Source: Cronobacter turicensis z3032 (lineage in GTDB: Bacteria > Pseudomonadota > Gammaproteobacteria > Enterobacterales > Enterobacteriaceae). From it: a stretch of DNA of 64,000 bases. Both the position numbers and the translations under genes were made by a program. Within the stretch, counting starts at the first letter, position 1. Each line of letters begins with the position of its first letter. Below the pieces are notes generated by a model. It was not told where the DNA came from. It ran no database searches and saw only the letters and a program-made list of their open reading frames with translations. Location: contig FN543093.2 in the NCBI GenBank assembly GCA_000027065.2, positions 2,546,074 to 2,610,073 on the forward strand, written 5' to 3'. This document shows positions 42,372 to 50,462 of this stretch, piece after piece.

Positions 42372-42396
42372 TTGGGCCCCGGGGCCCGATTTTTTG
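42372..42396 (+). terminator. Intrinsic terminator after nhaB
   Basis: The perfect palindrome TTGGGCCCC-GGGGCCCGA (one G-T pair) is followed by six T, about ten bases past the nhaB stop. Confidence 0.88.
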
Positions 42397-42499
42397 TTTA
42401 TGCGCATAGGTTTAATGGGTTATTTTTGATGTCGCTAGTGGCGTCAAACAGGTTTTCGTTTACACTGCCGGTTCAACGCAGATTGCAGAGATAATCATT

Positions 42500-43033
42500 A
42501 TGTTGCGATATTTAAACCAGTGTTCGCGTGGGCGCGGCGCATGGCTGTTGCTGGCGCTCACCGCTTTCGCGCTGGAAATGGTGGCGCTGTGGTTCCAGCA
42601 TGTCATGATGCTGAAGCCGTGCGTGTTATGTATTTATGAACGTTGCGCGCTGTTTGGCGTCATGGGCGCAGGGCTGGTGGGAGCCATTGCACCGAAAACC
42701 CCGTTACGTTTTGTGGCGATGGGTATCTGGATTTACAGCGCCTGGAAGGGCCTGATGCTCGCGTGGGAACACACGACTATCCAGCTGCACCCCTCACCGT
42801 TTGTCACCTGCGATTTCGCGGCGCGCTTCCCGTCCTGGCTGCCGCTCGATAAGTGGCTGCCGCAGGTATTTGTCGCCAGCGGCGACTGCGCCGAGCGCCA
42901 GTGGTCATTCCTGACCCTGGAGATGCCGCAGTGGCTGGTCGGCATTTTCGCCGCCTATCTGCTGGTCGCCCTGCTGGTGCTGATCGCGCAAGCATTCAAA
43001 CCGAAAAAACGCGATCTCTTCGGCCGTTACTGA
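42500..43033 (+). CDS. dsbB: Disulfide bond formation protein B
   Basis: DsbB reoxidises periplasmic DsbA and hands the electrons to quinone. The 177-residue four-helix membrane protein has the two periplasmic Cys pairs at exactly the E. coli positions, Cys41-Cys44 ([10 protein letters not shown]) and Cys104/Cys130 (FVTCDF, SGDCAE). Its N-terminal [17 protein letters not shown] is as in E. coli. An ATG at 42500 is the start. It is monocistronic with a terminator at each side. Confidence 0.97.
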   Translation: MLRYLNQCSRGRGAWLLLALTAFALEMVALWFQHVMMLKPCVLCIYERCALFGVMGAGLVGAIAPKTPLRFVAMGIWIYSAWKGLMLAWEHTTIQLHPSPFVTCDFAARFPSWLPLDKWLPQVFVASGDCAERQWSFLTLEMPQWLVGIFAAYLLVALLVLIAQAFKPKKRDLFGRY

Positions 43034-43057
43034 GCCAGTCTCTTTAGCGGCGCACCA

Positions 43058-43092
43058 CGCCCACCGCGCTCCGGCCGGTGGGCGTTTTTTTT
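43058..43092 (+). terminator. Intrinsic terminator after dsbB
   Basis: CGCCCACC / GGTGGGCG arms are followed by eight T, 25 bases past the dsbB stop. Confidence 0.9.
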
Positions 43093-43185
43093 AGGCCACG
43101 CGCAGACATTCCCTGTGCCGCCTGGCTTGTTCCGGGCTGGAGCACCTATACTGACAGGGTGTTTGATTAACGACAGGAGAACGTG

Positions 43186-43275
43186 ATGAATAAGTATCCA
43201 CTTAACGTCGAAAAAGACGATCCGAACGAAGCGCCGGAATCTGGCGATAAAAGACCCAGTCCGAATCAGAAGTAA
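43186..43275 (+). CDS. Small hypothetical protein (29 residues)
   Basis: An ATG with an excellent ribosome site (ACAGGAGAACGTG) opens a 29-codon frame that starts MNKYPLNVEKDDPNEAPESG and ends PSPNQK. An intrinsic terminator stands six bases past the stop, so promoter, frame and terminator form a compact unit. The peptide is hydrophilic, acidic in the middle, and has no membrane segment. I do not recognise a family; translation is inferred from the ribosome site and the unit structure. Confidence 0.65.
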   Translation: MNKYPLNVEKDDPNEAPESGDKRPSPNQK

Positions 43276-43280
43276 TCATA

Positions 43281-43307
43281 AGGTCGCTCAGGCGGCCTTT
43301 TTTTAAC
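43281..43307 (+). terminator. Terminator after the 29-residue gene
   Basis: AGGTCGC / GCGGCCT (one G-T pair) with a four-base loop is followed by seven T. Confidence 0.85.
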
Positions 43308-43498
43308 CCGTTTTTTTACAATTGCTGGATTATCGACCAAAAACCGCTTACGTAACTTTACGCTTAAAAACAAAGCCTTAATTACCACTACAATAGATAT
43401 AGACTATTGGTTCAATCACTATAAAAAGGTGAATTGTATCAAGCAGACAGATGTGTTATTTCTGTGGACAGATGATTTTGCTAAGCCCTTTCAGCCCT

Positions 43499-43729
43499 AT
43501 GAACCCACTGATTCTTCGCAACGACGTTTACATCAAAGCTATACTCACCCCTTCCGGCGCCTTGCGTGGCGTGTCGATTATTCGGCAGCCGGGTAATGAA
43601 ACCTGGATGACGATTATCGCGCAGCCGTGTGAGCATCTTGAGGAACAAATTGCGCGTTTTTTATCCCTCAATGCCGATGAGCACGCTACACTGCGTCAGT
43701 TCCTTGAACCCTTCTGTAAACCAGAATGA
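43499..43729 (+). CDS. Hypothetical protein (about 76 residues)
   Basis: The frame from ATG 43499 reads MNPLILRNDVYIKAILTPSG and continues with alternating hydrophobic patterns and a C-terminal helix (DEHATLRQFLEPF). In-frame ATGs at 43472 and 43451 could add 9 or 16 residues, and none has a strong ribosome site. No family is recognised. It is soluble with no signal peptide. A second + frame over the same stretch (from a GTG after AAAAAGGT near 43427) is also open for about 50 codons, so the true frame is not certain. Confidence 0.5.
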   Translation: MNPLILRNDVYIKAILTPSGALRGVSIIRQPGNETWMTIIAQPCEHLEEQIARFLSLNADEHATLRQFLEPFCKPE

Positions 43730-43892
43730 TCGGTTATTTACCTTCAATTAATGAAAACGCAATTATTCAGTATTGCTTAAGAAATATCTCAGAGTGATCT
43801 GAGCGAATAATCTGATTTTTAAAATTTGCAGATGCGTCGCAATAAACAATAGCTATACTCGCTATGTCTTAAAAACATGTCCGGAGTATTGT

Positions 43893-43985
43893 ATGGAGAT
43901 TTCAAGCAGAACTGCGGTTTTACTTAACCTGTTCGCCTTTGCTGGTCTACTCCTTTCCTTATCCGTCAGGTTTGGCTGGCTCTGA
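43893..43985 (+). CDS. Small single-span membrane peptide (30 residues)
   Basis: ATG 43893 opens a 30-codon frame, beginning MEISSRTAVLLNLFAFAGLL and ending SVRFGWL, which is mostly one hydrophobic helix. CCGGAG stands nine bases upstream. A terminator follows about 95 bases later. Size and form resemble the small inner-membrane peptides of enterobacteria that adjust larger membrane proteins. I do not recognise it as a named one. Confidence 0.6.
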   Translation: MEISSRTAVLLNLFAFAGLLLSLSVRFGWL

Positions 43986-44080
43986 GAGGCGCACTGAGCC
44001 TCACCGCCGTCAACAGTCCCTCGCGCGACGTATCCCCCCGCTCCGGCGGTGAAAGAACATACTACGTTAACGCCTCGGAT

Positions 44081-44111
44081 AAAAAAGCCGCTAATTAAGA
44101 GCGGCTTTTTT
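44081..44111. terminator. Terminator before the gtr island
   Basis: AAAAAAGCCGCT and AGCGGCTTTTTT are perfect arms with a seven-base loop. It lies about 95 bases after the 30-residue gene and has T runs in both directions. The 412-base gap 43986-44397 holds this, the ycgN-tail copy and an inverted repeat, but no further gene. Confidence 0.88.
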
Positions 44112-44166
44112 ATGCATATTATTTAGTGCGGGGATATTCGCTGCGGTAAGAAAATATCAGCTGAGA

Positions 44167-44196
44167 TTATTCTGTCCAATACAGCTTATTTAAAAT
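44167..44196 (-). repeat. Displaced copy of the ycgN 3' end (attL-like)
   Basis: Read on the - strand these 30 bases give the codons I-L-N-K-L-Y-W-T-E-stop, a diverged copy of the ycgN end [13 protein letters not shown] at 49928-49957. The two agree at 24 of 30 bases with a 13-base exact core GCTTATTTAAAAT, and several differences are synonymous. They are direct repeats 5.76 kb apart, as expected from site-specific integration into the ycgN 3' end. Confidence 0.7.
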
Positions 44197-44256
44197 AGGC
44201 TGGCGTTTGTGGTGATAGTGGGTTGATGTGGCAGAAAGCCAGGTTACAAGCAATGC

Positions 44257-44310
44257 ATTAGCGCAAGACGAATCGACACATTCTAGTGTTTTGAGTTGTT
44301 TTGCGCTAAT
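44257..44310. repeat. Inverted repeat upstream of gtrA
   Basis: ATTAGCGCAA and TTGCGCTAAT are exact 10-base arms 34 bases apart; a T run follows the right arm. It could be a protein-binding site of the former phage or a long-loop terminator. Confidence 0.5.
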
Positions 44311-44397
44311 TTTTTGCCCCATCCATGCCCCATTGCCCATCGATCGAAGCCACCTCTGATGCTAGACTCTGCCCCTTCAAATCTAACGGAATTAGAT

Positions 44398-44760
44398 ATG
44401 CTCAAGCTCTTTACAAAGTATGCGTCCGTTGGCGTGCTTAACACCCTCATCCATTGGGTGGTGTTTGCCGGGTGCTTCTACGCGCTCGGAACCAGCCAGG
44501 CGCTTGCTAACTTCAGCGGATTCGTTGTTGCGGTAAGCTTTAGCTTCTTCGCAAACGCTCGCTTTACATTCAACAGTTCTACGACCACGACGCGCTATGT
44601 GCTTTATGTTGGTTTTATGGGGTCGCTTAGCGCTGCTGTCGGATGGGCGGCCGATGAATGCTCTCTTCCACCATTAGTGACGCTGGTCGTATTCTCCGCA
44701 ATCAGCCTGGTGTGCGGTTTCATCTATTCAAAATACATCGTCTTCAGGGAAGCAAAATGA
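44398..44760 (+). CDS. gtrA: GtrA-family bactoprenol-linked glucose flippase
   Basis: GtrA moves undecaprenyl-phosphate-glucose across the inner membrane for O-antigen glucosylation. The protein has 120 residues, the family's usual length, with four membrane segments and the typical [20 protein letters not shown] and [10 protein letters not shown] end. ATG 44398 starts [20 protein letters not shown], the family N terminus; longer in-frame starts are rejected. The stop overlaps gtrB (ATGA type). It is the first gene of the phage-type gtr operon. Base composition is lower in GC than flanking genes. Confidence 0.93.
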   Translation: MLKLFTKYASVGVLNTLIHWVVFAGCFYALGTSQALANFSGFVVAVSFSFFANARFTFNSSTTTTRYVLYVGFMGSLSAAVGWAADECSLPPLVTLVVFSAISLVCGFIYSKYIVFREAK

Positions 44761-45683
44761 AGATTTCACTCGTGGTTCCTGTCTTCAATGAAGAAGACAC
44801 AATACCTATTTTCTATAAAACCGTCAGAGAATATGAGCCACTCAAATCGTTTGAGGTGGAAATCGTATTCATTAATGACGGCAGTAAAGACGCTACAGAG
44901 TCGATTATCAACGCGCTGGCCGTGTCAGATCCGCTTGTCGTGCCGTTATCATTCACTCGCAACTTTGGCAAAGAGCCAGCGCTATTTGCAGGCCTGGACC
45001 ATGCCACCGGCGACGCAGTGATTCCGATTGACGTCGATTTGCAGGACCCGATTGAAGTTATCCCGCAACTGATTGAACGCTGGCAAGCTGGGGCAGATGT
45101 CGTACTGGCTAAACGCACAGACCGCTCTACAGATGGCCGCCTGAAGCGCAAAAGCGCTGAAATGTTCTATAAGCTGCACAACAAAATCAGCAACCCGAGG
45201 ATTGAGGAGAACGTAGGTGATTTCCGACTAATGTCTCGGGAAATAGTGGATAACATCAGGCTGCTGCCGGAACGCAACCTGTTCATGAAGGGTGTCCTGA
45301 GCTGGGTTGGCGGTCGCACAGACGTAGTAGAATATTCGCGCGCTGAACGCGTGGCCGGAAGCACCAAATTCAACGGGTGGAAGCTCTGGAACCTTGCGCT
45401 GGAAGGGATTACAAGCTTCTCAACTTTTCCGCTTCGCGTATGGACGTACATAGGCCTCATCGTGGCCGGAGTCGCATTTGTGTACGGAGCATGGATGATT
45501 ATCGATACGTTAGCATTTGGCAATGCTGTACGTGGATATCCATCTCTGCTTGTTTCCATCCTGTTCCTTGGTGGCGTGCAACTTATTGGTATTGGCGTTC
45601 TTGGGGAATATATTGGCAGGATTTATGTTGAGTCCAAGCAACGCCCAAGATTTATTCTGAGGAAAAGGAATAAAGATGTTTAA
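44757..45683 (+). CDS. gtrB: GtrB bactoprenol glucosyltransferase
   Basis: GtrB transfers glucose from UDP-glucose to undecaprenyl phosphate at the cytosolic face. The 308-residue protein has a GT2 domain ([40 protein letters not shown]; the DxD-type PIDVDLQDP, about residue 92) and two C-terminal membrane segments (about 228-250 and 262-285). Start ATG 44757 overlaps the gtrA stop. The product is the donor for the third gene of the cluster. Very similar proteins are shared by many gtr phages, since A and B are exchangeable between serotypes. Confidence 0.95.
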   Translation: MKISLVVPVFNEEDTIPIFYKTVREYEPLKSFEVEIVFINDGSKDATESIINALAVSDPLVVPLSFTRNFGKEPALFAGLDHATGDAVIPIDVDLQDPIEVIPQLIERWQAGADVVLAKRTDRSTDGRLKRKSAEMFYKLHNKISNPRIEENVGDFRLMSREIVDNIRLLPERNLFMKGVLSWVGGRTDVVEYSRAERVAGSTKFNGWKLWNLALEGITSFSTFPLRVWTYIGLIVAGVAFVYGAWMIIDTLAFGNAVRGYPSLLVSILFLGGVQLIGIGVLGEYIGRIYVESKQRPRFILRKRNKDV

Positions 45684-47109
45684 GTTGAATAGATTTGATA
45701 GTGGGTGCTGGGTAATAGTTGGTGTTACCGCTCTCTTTGTTTTGCCTATCCTGCTTTCAGGTGTTTTGTATCAGGACGATATACTCAGGGCGGCAAATGG
45801 TGAAGCGTATTGGGGCGTACTTGGACGCCCTCTGTCTGACGTCGCTGTCATGGCACTTGGGTTTGGTTCAGGATTCGTTGTTGATTCTTTCCCATTATCT
45901 CTAATGCTGGCAGGAGCATTGCTTGGCGCTTCTTCAGTCATGCTTTACTGTCGTTTCGCGATCAGCCGCGGCATTGCCTCTGGCTTAGTTTTTTCTTTAT
46001 TTTCATTAAGCCCGTTCTTACTTCAAAATCTTTCTTATCACTTTGACTCCTTCCCCATGATGCTTGGAGTTTTCCTTGCCGCATTGCCTTACTCTAAAAT
46101 GGCTACATCATTTAAGTTGGCGTTTAGGGTGTTATTTGGGGCTGTATGCCTTGTACTTGCCTTGAGTCTCTATCAGGCAACAATAAATGTGTTCCTATCT
46201 TTGTGCGCCATAGAAATAGCTTACGTACTTTACAGTAGGGAAAACGGAACAGATGCATTGCGAATGTCTGTCGAAAGAGCGGCCAGCGCAATTATTGGAA
46301 TGATAATCTACATGAAGGGTGTGACCCCATTCTTCTTGTCGAAAAATGTTCACTCAGATCTTGTCTTAAAAGCTGATGACCCGGCTAAAAGCCTGTTTTA
46401 CAACTTTGAACGATTCTGGAATATCGCATCGAGCCTGATGAATGACTCGCTTTACATGGCCTGGGTACTGATTATTGTAGTTGCGATTGTTGGCTTGATA
46501 ATTCTGTCTTTCAGAGTGGCAAAGTCTGATTTTTCTTTACCATCCAAAATTATTGGCTTTGCTGTATTTGCTTCAGGCATTGCAGTGACACTGTTCTCAA
46601 TTGCTGGGCCATTTATCTTTATAGATAAGACTGTGGTTGCTCCACGCGTAATGATGGGAGTTCCGGGGTTTATGCTGCTTATCGGCTATCTGGCATCAAT
46701 GTTGCCATCAAAAAGACTAACAACTATCGCATGCATTATTCCTGTAATGTTCTCCTTGTCTTACTCGTCTGCATATGGAAATGCAAGTAAGCATCAGCGC
46801 TCGCTCGAAGATAAGGTGTTCTATGATATAGCATCTTCGTTGCCACCTAAGCTGGATGGCAAAAAGGTGTATATCTCTGGTCAGATATCTACCGCCGTCT
46901 CTACTGACATGGAATTTAAGAGATTCCCTTCCCTTAAGTGGATGGTAATGCCGTTGTACAACTGGTCTGGGATGATAATGCTGAAGCATTATGGAATAAC
47001 CGCTGAGATGGAAAGCAATAGTAAAAACGCAATCAGCGGATCAATTTTGAAGTCCAGCAGGTATTTCGACATAACATCGGATAAAGATATTTATGTAACA
47101 CTTAAATAG
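45676..47109 (+). CDS. GtrII-type serotype-specific O-antigen glucosyltransferase
   Basis: The third gene of a gtr cluster sets the sugar and linkage that are modified on the O-antigen repeat at the periplasmic face. This 477-residue polytopic protein has features recalled from the GtrII/Glucos_trans_II family: [14 protein letters not shown] with an acidic pair after TM1 (about residues 30-43), [11 protein letters not shown], and [16 protein letters not shown] (about 114-129). About ten membrane segments are followed by a periplasmic C-terminal part. It overlaps gtrB by eight bases. The gene is AT-rich with rare-type codons, typical of phage serotype-conversion genes. Linkage specificity cannot be read from sequence. 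Confidence 0.88.
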   Translation: MFKLNRFDSGCWVIVGVTALFVLPILLSGVLYQDDILRAANGEAYWGVLGRPLSDVAVMALGFGSGFVVDSFPLSLMLAGALLGASSVMLYCRFAISRGIASGLVFSLFSLSPFLLQNLSYHFDSFPMMLGVFLAALPYSKMATSFKLAFRVLFGAVCLVLALSLYQATINVFLSLCAIEIAYVLYSRENGTDALRMSVERAASAIIGMIIYMKGVTPFFLSKNVHSDLVLKADDPAKSLFYNFERFWNIASSLMNDSLYMAWVLIIVVAIVGLIILSFRVAKSDFSLPSKIIGFAVFASGIAVTLFSIAGPFIFIDKTVVAPRVMMGVPGFMLLIGYLASMLPSKRLTTIACIIPVMFSLSYSSAYGNASKHQRSLEDKVFYDIASSLPPKLDGKKVYISGQISTAVSTDMEFKRFPSLKWMVMPLYNWSGMIMLKHYGITAEMESNSKNAISGSILKSSRYFDITSDKDIYVTLK

Positions 47110-47130
47110 CCCCGAAAGGGGCTTTTTATT
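47108..47130 (+). terminator. Intrinsic terminator after the gtr operon
   Basis: AGCCCC-gaaa-GGGGCT with a T run overlaps the stop of the third gtr gene. Confidence 0.88.
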
Positions 47131-47284
47131 TTGTCACAAATACACTCAGCCGGTAATAGAGGTTATATCCAGTGGAAGAGACAGCCGTTTGAAGTGTTAC
47201 GCTACTACTATCGGCCGCTGCATTCTTAAGTGCAGTAGCACCGGTTGCCCCGGTGTTATCAACAACGAATGCTTCCACTCCCAT
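47126..47284 (-). pseudogene. Phage-protein-like C-terminal remnant
   Basis: A - strand frame of about 52 codons starting at 47284 contains MGVEAFVVDNTGATGATALK and ends LSVFVTK, in the style of phage tail or spike C termini (Gly/Ala/Ser/Thr-rich beta structure). It is cut off upstream by the acyltransferase terminator, so no full gene exists. It converges with the gtr operon, as tail genes do in some P22-like phages. The identity is only a suggestion. Confidence 0.4.
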
Positions 47285-47306
47285 AAAAAGCCCACCTGAG
47301 TGGGTC
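47284..47306 (-). terminator. Terminator after the acyltransferase gene
   Basis: On the - strand CCCACTCAGGTGGG (5-bp arms plus a G-T pair) is followed by five T, about 110 bases past the acyltransferase stop. Confidence 0.65.
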
Positions 47307-47415
47307 AATGAATACTTGAGTAATATGGGATGGGAGATAAACCACCTCCTGTCCCATCCGGCATCTTGCTCAGACCGAACTGCATCTGCTACTTGTCGGG
47401 ATTTTTAGCTCTTCA

Positions 47416-48564
47416 TTACTTTAGCCATTTGATGCTGTTTTTTTCTCTGATTTTCTCTGCAAGCTGGTGACCAAGGTTTACGCAGGGCCTCTCGATGAAG
47501 TGATAGGTTATGCAGGACATCACGAAAGTTAAAATCAGAAGGATGATAAAAAGCGTCACGCCTCCGTTTCCCTTATATATTCCGAAATCCCTCAGATAAA
47601 TCCCCGCCAGTTTTTTAATCACCATGTGGTTAAGATAGAGTGAATACGACATCTCACCCATTACCAGCCAGAAGTTGCCAAATCGTAACTCCCTTCCCTT
47701 GCTGAGCATTACCAGTGAGCCAACCAGTGCAAATGAGACGAGCCCCCATCGCTCCACTCCAGCTCCGCGATTGTATCCAGAGATTATTGTGGCTACTGAA
47801 ATGCAGAGGACGCAAAGCATCAGCAATGAAAACGTCTTATTAAAGATGATCTTATCGCTTACTCTACTGTATAGCTCAGCTATCAGCATTCCGTAAATGA
47901 AATCATATACTATTGGGTTTGAAATAAATGTTAGGTTTCTTAGGATGGAATTATCACCGGTGTCTCTAGTGATTGGATCTAATTGCAAGTGCCCACGGAA
48001 ATAAATTTGAGATGCACATACGATAGCAACCATCAATATAATGCAGACCACCGTTCTGTGTTTGTGGCTAACTGCTATAGAAGCTGCAAATATTGCATAA
48101 AATAGCATTTCATAGGTTAGCGTCCAGGCGGGTAGATTTATGCTGTATCCATACCATGGGCCAATAAAGTTGTAATCATTAGGGATCAGGAAAATGCTTT
48201 TTACTACTTGAGATATTGTGTGCTGAGCGCTGACATCAAGAAGCAGCAAGAATAACAAAACGCAAAGGTAAACAGGATATAAGCGAAACATTCTTTTAAT
48301 TGAGAACTCAACAGGCGTGTTCTTTTCTCTATTGCGAGAAGAGTAGACAATGATAAATCCGCTTATCACAAAAAATATATCAACGCCTACTTCTCCAAGA
48401 CCAAAAAGTCGATCACCTAAATCAGACTGTGCATATACTGAATTTAAGTATTGTCTAAAGTGAAATGCAATCACAAGAAGAACAGCTATTCCTCTTAAAA
48501 ACTGAATGCTATCTAGTCGATTTGTTTTCACGCCTGAGTCCATTTCAATATCAAATGCGCCCAT
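47416..48564 (-). CDS. Acyltransferase-3 family membrane protein, probable O-antigen acetylase
   Basis: This 382-residue inner-membrane protein belongs to the acyltransferase-3 (OafA/Oac) family, with about ten membrane segments. Signs are LDSIQFLRGIAVLLVIAFHF near the N terminus (residues 18-37, with the R-G and His of the active site), VGVDIFFVISGFII (about 60-73), FRLYPVYLCVLL and YSLYLNHMVIKKLAG near the end. Family members use acetyl-CoA to acetylate surface sugars. It lacks the C-terminal SGNH domain of larger members. Placed next to gtr genes and AT-rich, it was probably acquired with them; O-antigen acetylation is inferred. Confidence 0.9.
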   Translation of the reverse strand: MGAFDIEMDSGVKTNRLDSIQFLRGIAVLLVIAFHFRQYLNSVYAQSDLGDRLFGLGEVGVDIFFVISGFIIVYSSRNREKNTPVEFSIKRMFRLYPVYLCVLLFLLLLDVSAQHTISQVVKSIFLIPNDYNFIGPWYGYSINLPAWTLTYEMLFYAIFAASIAVSHKHRTVVCIILMVAIVCASQIYFRGHLQLDPITRDTGDNSILRNLTFISNPIVYDFIYGMLIAELYSRVSDKIIFNKTFSLLMLCVLCISVATIISGYNRGAGVERWGLVSFALVGSLVMLSKGRELRFGNFWLVMGEMSYSLYLNHMVIKKLAGIYLRDFGIYKGNGGVTLFIILLILTFVMSCITYHFIERPCVNLGHQLAEKIREKNSIKWLK

Positions 48565-48697
48565 TATAAGCGCATTTTGATATCATACATGAAAATTTAT
48601 TTACTTTGTGATCTGCAATGTCAGACGAGAGTACAAGGCATATGCTGTTGATGCCTGTCCCGCCTGGTTGACCTGCCCCCAGTATTAGATACAACGA

Positions 48698-49570
48698 TCA
48701 GTTAGTAATGTCGGTTTGTTTACCTTCTAATTTTCCATTTCTCCAGCTTGCTGAAAATTCAGCCAGCGTCTGGTAATTCAGCGATGAATGAGGTCTGGAC
48801 TCGTTATAGTCCTGCCGCCAGTCATTAATGATTTTCCGGGCATGAAGAATATCGCTGAACCCGTGCTCATTCAGGCATTCATCCCGAAAGCGACCGTTGA
48901 AACTCTCAATAAATCCGTTCTGCGTTGGCTTGCCTGGCTGGATTAAGCGCAACTCAACACCATGCTCAAAGGCCCATTAATCCAGTGCGCGGCAGGTGAA
49001 CTCCGGCCCCTGGTCAGTTCTTATCGTCGCCGGATAGCCCCGAAACAGTGCAATACTGTCCAGAACACGCGTGACCTGAACGCCTGAAATCCCGAATGCG
49101 ACGGTAATTGTTAGACACTCCTTCGTGAAGTCGTCCACACAGGTCAGGCACTTGATCCTGCGACCGGTGGCGAGCGCGTCCATGACAAAATCCATCGACC
49201 AGGTCAGGTTCGGCGCTGCCGGGCGGAGCAGCGGCAGACGTTCTGTTGCCAGGCCTTTACGACGTCGTCTGCGTTTTACGCCCAGCCCGCTCAGATGATA
49301 AAGGCGGTACACGCGCTTGTGATTAACATGAAGGCCTTCACGGCGCAGCAACTACCAGATGCGGCGGTATCCAGAACGCCTTCGCTCCAGTGCCAGCTCA
49401 GTGATGCGCCCTGATAAATGCGCATCAGCCGCCGGACGCTGAGCCTCATAGCGGCAGGTCGACAGGGACAAACCTGTAAGCCTGCAGGCACGACGTTGCG
49501 ACAGACCGGTCGCATCACACATAAACTCTACGGCTTCGCGCTTCTGGTCTGTCGTCAGTACTTTCGCCCT
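48698..49570 (-). pseudogene. IS3-family transposase OrfB, two nonsense mutations
   Basis: The integrase (DDE) subunit is in one frame from about 49570 to 48698, in the -1 frame relative to orfA. The frame is stopped at 49352-49354 (TAG after GYRRIW) and at 48977-48979 (TAA after CRALD). Both fit single C-to-T changes of Gln codons (CAG, CAA). DDE motifs remain readable: WSMDFVMDALATG (first Asp), TIRTDQGPEFT (second Asp), and [18 protein letters not shown] (Glu). The transposase is therefore inactive unless read through. Confidence 0.88.
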
Positions 49571-49818
49571 GGAGCCACCTGAAGCGCCTCCTTATCCAGC
49601 ATGGCTTCGGCGAGCAGCTTCCTGAGTCTGGCGTTCTCTTCCTCAAGCGACTTCAGGCGCTTAACTTCGGGCACCTCCATTCCGCCATACTTTTTACGCC
49701 AGATATAAAAGGTGGCGTCGGAAATGGCGTGCTTGCGGCAGAGCTCACGGGCAGAAACCCCGGCTTCAGCCTCGCGGAGGATACTGATGATCTGTTCGTC
49801 GGAAAAACGCTTCTTCAT
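49555..49818 (-). CDS. IS3-family transposase OrfA
   Basis: This 87-residue protein has a helix-turn-helix (AGVSARELCRKHAISDATFY, about residues 20-39) that binds the element ends, and a leucine-zipper helix (RLKSLEEENARLRKLLAEAM, about 54-73) for dimerisation. It is intact. In active IS3 elements -1 frameshifting near its end fuses it to OrfB; here OrfB is broken. Confidence 0.9.
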   Translation of the reverse strand: MKKRFSDEQIISILREAEAGVSARELCRKHAISDATFYIWRKKYGGMEVPEVKRLKSLEEENARLRKLLAEAMLDKEALQVAPGRKY

Positions 49819-49927
49819 GGGGATGTCTTCATGTGGCTTATGAAGACATTACTAACATCGCGGTGTGTTAATCAACGGGGAGCAGGTCAATAAATCAGAA
49901 GTAAGAAAATCCTTTCATATCAACGCC

Positions 49928-49957
49928 TCACTCCGCCCAATCCGGCTTATTTAAAAT
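49928..49957 (-). repeat. ycgN 3'-end copy (attR-like)
   Basis: The last ten codons of ycgN including the stop form the second copy of the direct repeat at 44167-44196, sharing GCTTATTTAAAAT exactly. It defines the right boundary of the island; the IS right end is 38 bases away. Confidence 0.7.
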
Positions 49958-50374
49958 GTGGTCCTGCCAGTCGCGCACTTCAGATTCTTTGACCGCAATA
50001 TGGCGCACCGAAATACGTTCGGCGTGCATCGCGGCTTTTGAGCCAGCACGCAGCGGGTGCCACTGTGGCAGATTTTTCCCCTCGGCCAGCAGACGGTAAG
50101 CGCAGGTGGGCGGCAGCCACTCGAAGGTCGGCAGGTTGTCGCGGGTCAGTTTGATGCAGTCCGGCTCATACTCGAAGCGTCGTTCATAGTTGCGGCACTG
50201 GCAGGTTTTGATATTAAGCTGACGACAGGCGACGTTGGTGAAGTAGATTTCGTCGGTGTCTTCATCCATCAGCTTATGCAGGCAGCACTGACCGCACCCG
50301 TCGCAGAGCGATTCCCACTCGGCATCGCTCATCTCATCCAGGGTTTTACGCTGCCAGAAAGGGGTTTCGGTCAT
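49928..50374 (-). CDS. ycgN: UPF0260 protein YcgN
   Basis: This 148-residue protein matches E. coli YcgN and has the Cys-rich cluster [19 protein letters not shown] (about residues 22-40) and [20 protein letters not shown] (about 51-70), probably for a metal or Fe-S centre. Function unknown. Its 3' end appears to be the attachment site of an old integrative element: the last codons are duplicated 5.8 kb away. The coding sequence itself is complete and ends like the homologue (NKPDWA). Confidence 0.94.
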   Translation of the reverse strand: MTETPFWQRKTLDEMSDAEWESLCDGCGQCCLHKLMDEDTDEIYFTNVACRQLNIKTCQCRNYERRFEYEPDCIKLTRDNLPTFEWLPPTCAYRLLAEGKNLPQWHPLRAGSKAAMHAERISVRHIAVKESEVRDWQDHILNKPDWAE

Positions 50375-50462
50375 AACAGTGTCCGCGCATCAAAAATTAA
50401 GCTGCACCTTATAAACACTCTGGCGCCAGGATGCAAGTTTTGCCGCCCCACGGGCGGCATCT

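Larger units (their letters stand above)
48669..49889 (-). mobile_element. IS3-family insertion sequence (IS1222-like), inactive
   Basis: This 1,221-bp element is bounded by inverted ends that start TGACCTGC (TGACCTGCCCCC at left; TGACCTGCTCCCC read inward from the right). It holds orfA intact and orfB broken by two stop codons. The bases outside the ends (left CTGGT, right ATAAA) do not form a target duplication. The size and end sequence remind me of IS1222/ISEhe3 of enterobacteria, from memory. Confidence 0.85.

Noticed and set aside
44197..44397. OxyR/Dam phase-variation control of the gtr operon
   Set aside because: Known phase-variable gtr promoters carry paired GATC sites with OxyR half-sites. 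Only one GATC is seen here, so this mechanism is not supported.
47126..47308. Complete 60-residue gene convergent with gtr
   Set aside because: The start would lie inside the acyltransferase terminator and use TTG with no ribosome site, so it is treated as a C-terminal remnant only.
49291..49518. Separate 75-residue gene inside the IS
   Set aside because: It is an out-of-frame reading of orfB; the true frame through this stretch gives the conserved IS3 sequence.
48660..49895. Target-site duplication around the IS
   Set aside because: The three to five bases on either side differ, so a simple recent insertion is not supported.
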